The position numbers were made by a program, and so were the translations under genes. This document shows, piece after piece, positions 63,599 through 64,000 of a stretch of DNA of 64,000 bases (position 1 is the stretch's first letter; every line of letters starts with the position of its first letter). The stretch comes from JAXMDS01 sp043777815. Its GTDB lineage: Bacteria > Pseudomonadota > Alphaproteobacteria > Rickettsiales > Rickettsiaceae. The stretch lies in assembly GCA_043777815.1 (NCBI GenBank), contig JAYWHH010000001.1, forward strand, positions 1 to 64,000, read 5' to 3'. The notes beneath the pieces were generated by a model that was not told the DNA's origin, did not search any database, and saw nothing but the letters and a program-made list of their open reading frames with translations.

Positions 63599-64000
63599 AT
63601 GAAAAATAATAAAGGAAACGGACAAACTATAATTAATTTTATGGTTGAAATGTTTAAAAAACATTCAATTAATTATAATAGAGATTTTGATAAATTGATG
63701 GTTTTGAAAAATTATAATAATGGATTTTTTGTTAAGGAAAACTTGCCAAAGTTTGTTCTTGGAAATATTATTCGCACTGAATACTTTTCATCTTTAAGTT
63801 CTATAAATAAAAAAATTTTAGATAGCTTAATAATGCATAAACAAATGCCGGCTTTAAGGGAAATACTTGAGTCTATCAAAGTAAAGGTTCTTGGCATAGA
63901 AACCACCGTATATTATGTAAATGAAGAGGATATAAAGTTATTGAAGGAAATAGCGAACCAAGATGGTATAGGCGAAAAAATAGAATATAAAAAAGATGAA
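63599..64000 (+). CDS. N-terminal part of an unknown protein, cut by the window edge
   Basis: An ATG at 63599 opens a frame of 134 codons that runs to the last base without a stop. The product starts MKNNKGNGQTIINFMVEMFK and is Lys/Asn/Ile-rich and soluble in type, with an alpha/beta look (KVKVLGIETTVYYVNEEDIKLLKEI). No family recognised. A TATAAT-like box about 25 bases upstream supports it as a real start. Confidence 0.55.
   Translation, partial: MKNNKGNGQTIINFMVEMFKKHSINYNRDFDKLMVLKNYNNGFFVKENLPKFVLGNIIRTEYFSSLSSINKKILDSLIMHKQMPALREILESIKVKVLGIETTVYYVNEEDIKLLKEIANQDGIGEKIEYKKDE

Overview
The window is strongly AT-rich, uses the standard bacterial code (TGA reads as stop), and has long non-coding gaps. 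Its gene set points to an alphaproteobacterium of the order Rickettsiales: dispersed VirB-type secretion genes (a VirB4 without a P-loop, VirB11, VirD4), a class I lysyl-tRNA synthetase, an NtrX-like regulator, TlyC, and divergent, fast-evolving housekeeping proteins. I cannot name the genus. An intact UbiG, an FtsI-type transpeptidase and a possible PilN/PilO/PilP-like trio suggest a lineage less reduced than Rickettsia itself, such as a Midichloriaceae or Deianiraeaceae relative. That placement is inference.

Layout. 1-683: end of a collagen-like (Gly-Thr-Thr)n protein. 0.9-3.0 kb: miaB and ruvA, divergent. 3.4-8.3 kb: a six-gene forward block with three pilus-assembly-like inner-membrane or periplasmic proteins, then three secreted paralogues of an unknown family. 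8.5-9.8 kb: an acidic protein of unknown function. 10-16.5 kb: recJ, a BON-domain lipoprotein, a divergent PRPP synthetase, and metG/def. 16.7-19 kb: degenerate virB4. 19.4-24.2 kb: hisS, two tandem ribosomal protein S9 genes with very large Arg/Gly/Asp-rich N-terminal extensions, and a lone rplL. 24.5-27.7 kb: an SDR oxidoreductase and lysS. 27.8-35.4 kb: virB11, a possible effector with an IQ-like motif, virD4, and two coiled-coil proteins separated by a duplication scar. 35.4-44 kb: polA, a SPOR-like protein, pheT, tyrS, tlyC and ybeY. 44-47.6 kb: comM, an exported unknown, a broken aminoglycoside-phosphotransferase-like gene, and rplU. 48.3-57 kb: ssb (two OB folds) divergent from uvrA, then rpsK, rpoA, ubiG and ftsI. 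57.7-62.3 kb: tuf, map and an ntrX-like regulator. 62.4-64 kb: small unknown genes and the start of a gene cut by the window edge.

Three themes recur. (1) Conserved operons are broken up: rpsI without rplM, rplL without rplJ or rpoBC, rplU without rpmA, rpsK-rpoA without rpsM or rplQ, pheT without pheS, and virB11/virD4 pulled apart and turned divergent. (2) The 3' tails of many genes are duplicated in place or nearby (virB4, hisS, virD4, polA, rplU, uvrA and others), leaving short non-functional copies in the spacers. (3) Housekeeping proteins carry lineage-specific low-complexity insertions or extensions (S9, MiaB, FtsI, SDR, MetG, RpoA), and some regulators or ATPases have lost catalytic motifs (VirB4, NtrX-like).

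The most unusual items are the pair of S9 genes with Arg/Gly/Asp-repeat extensions, one of which has swapped its basic tRNA-contacting tail for an acidic repeat, and the recurrent gene-tail duplication pattern. No tRNA, rRNA, CRISPR array or transposase was recognised.
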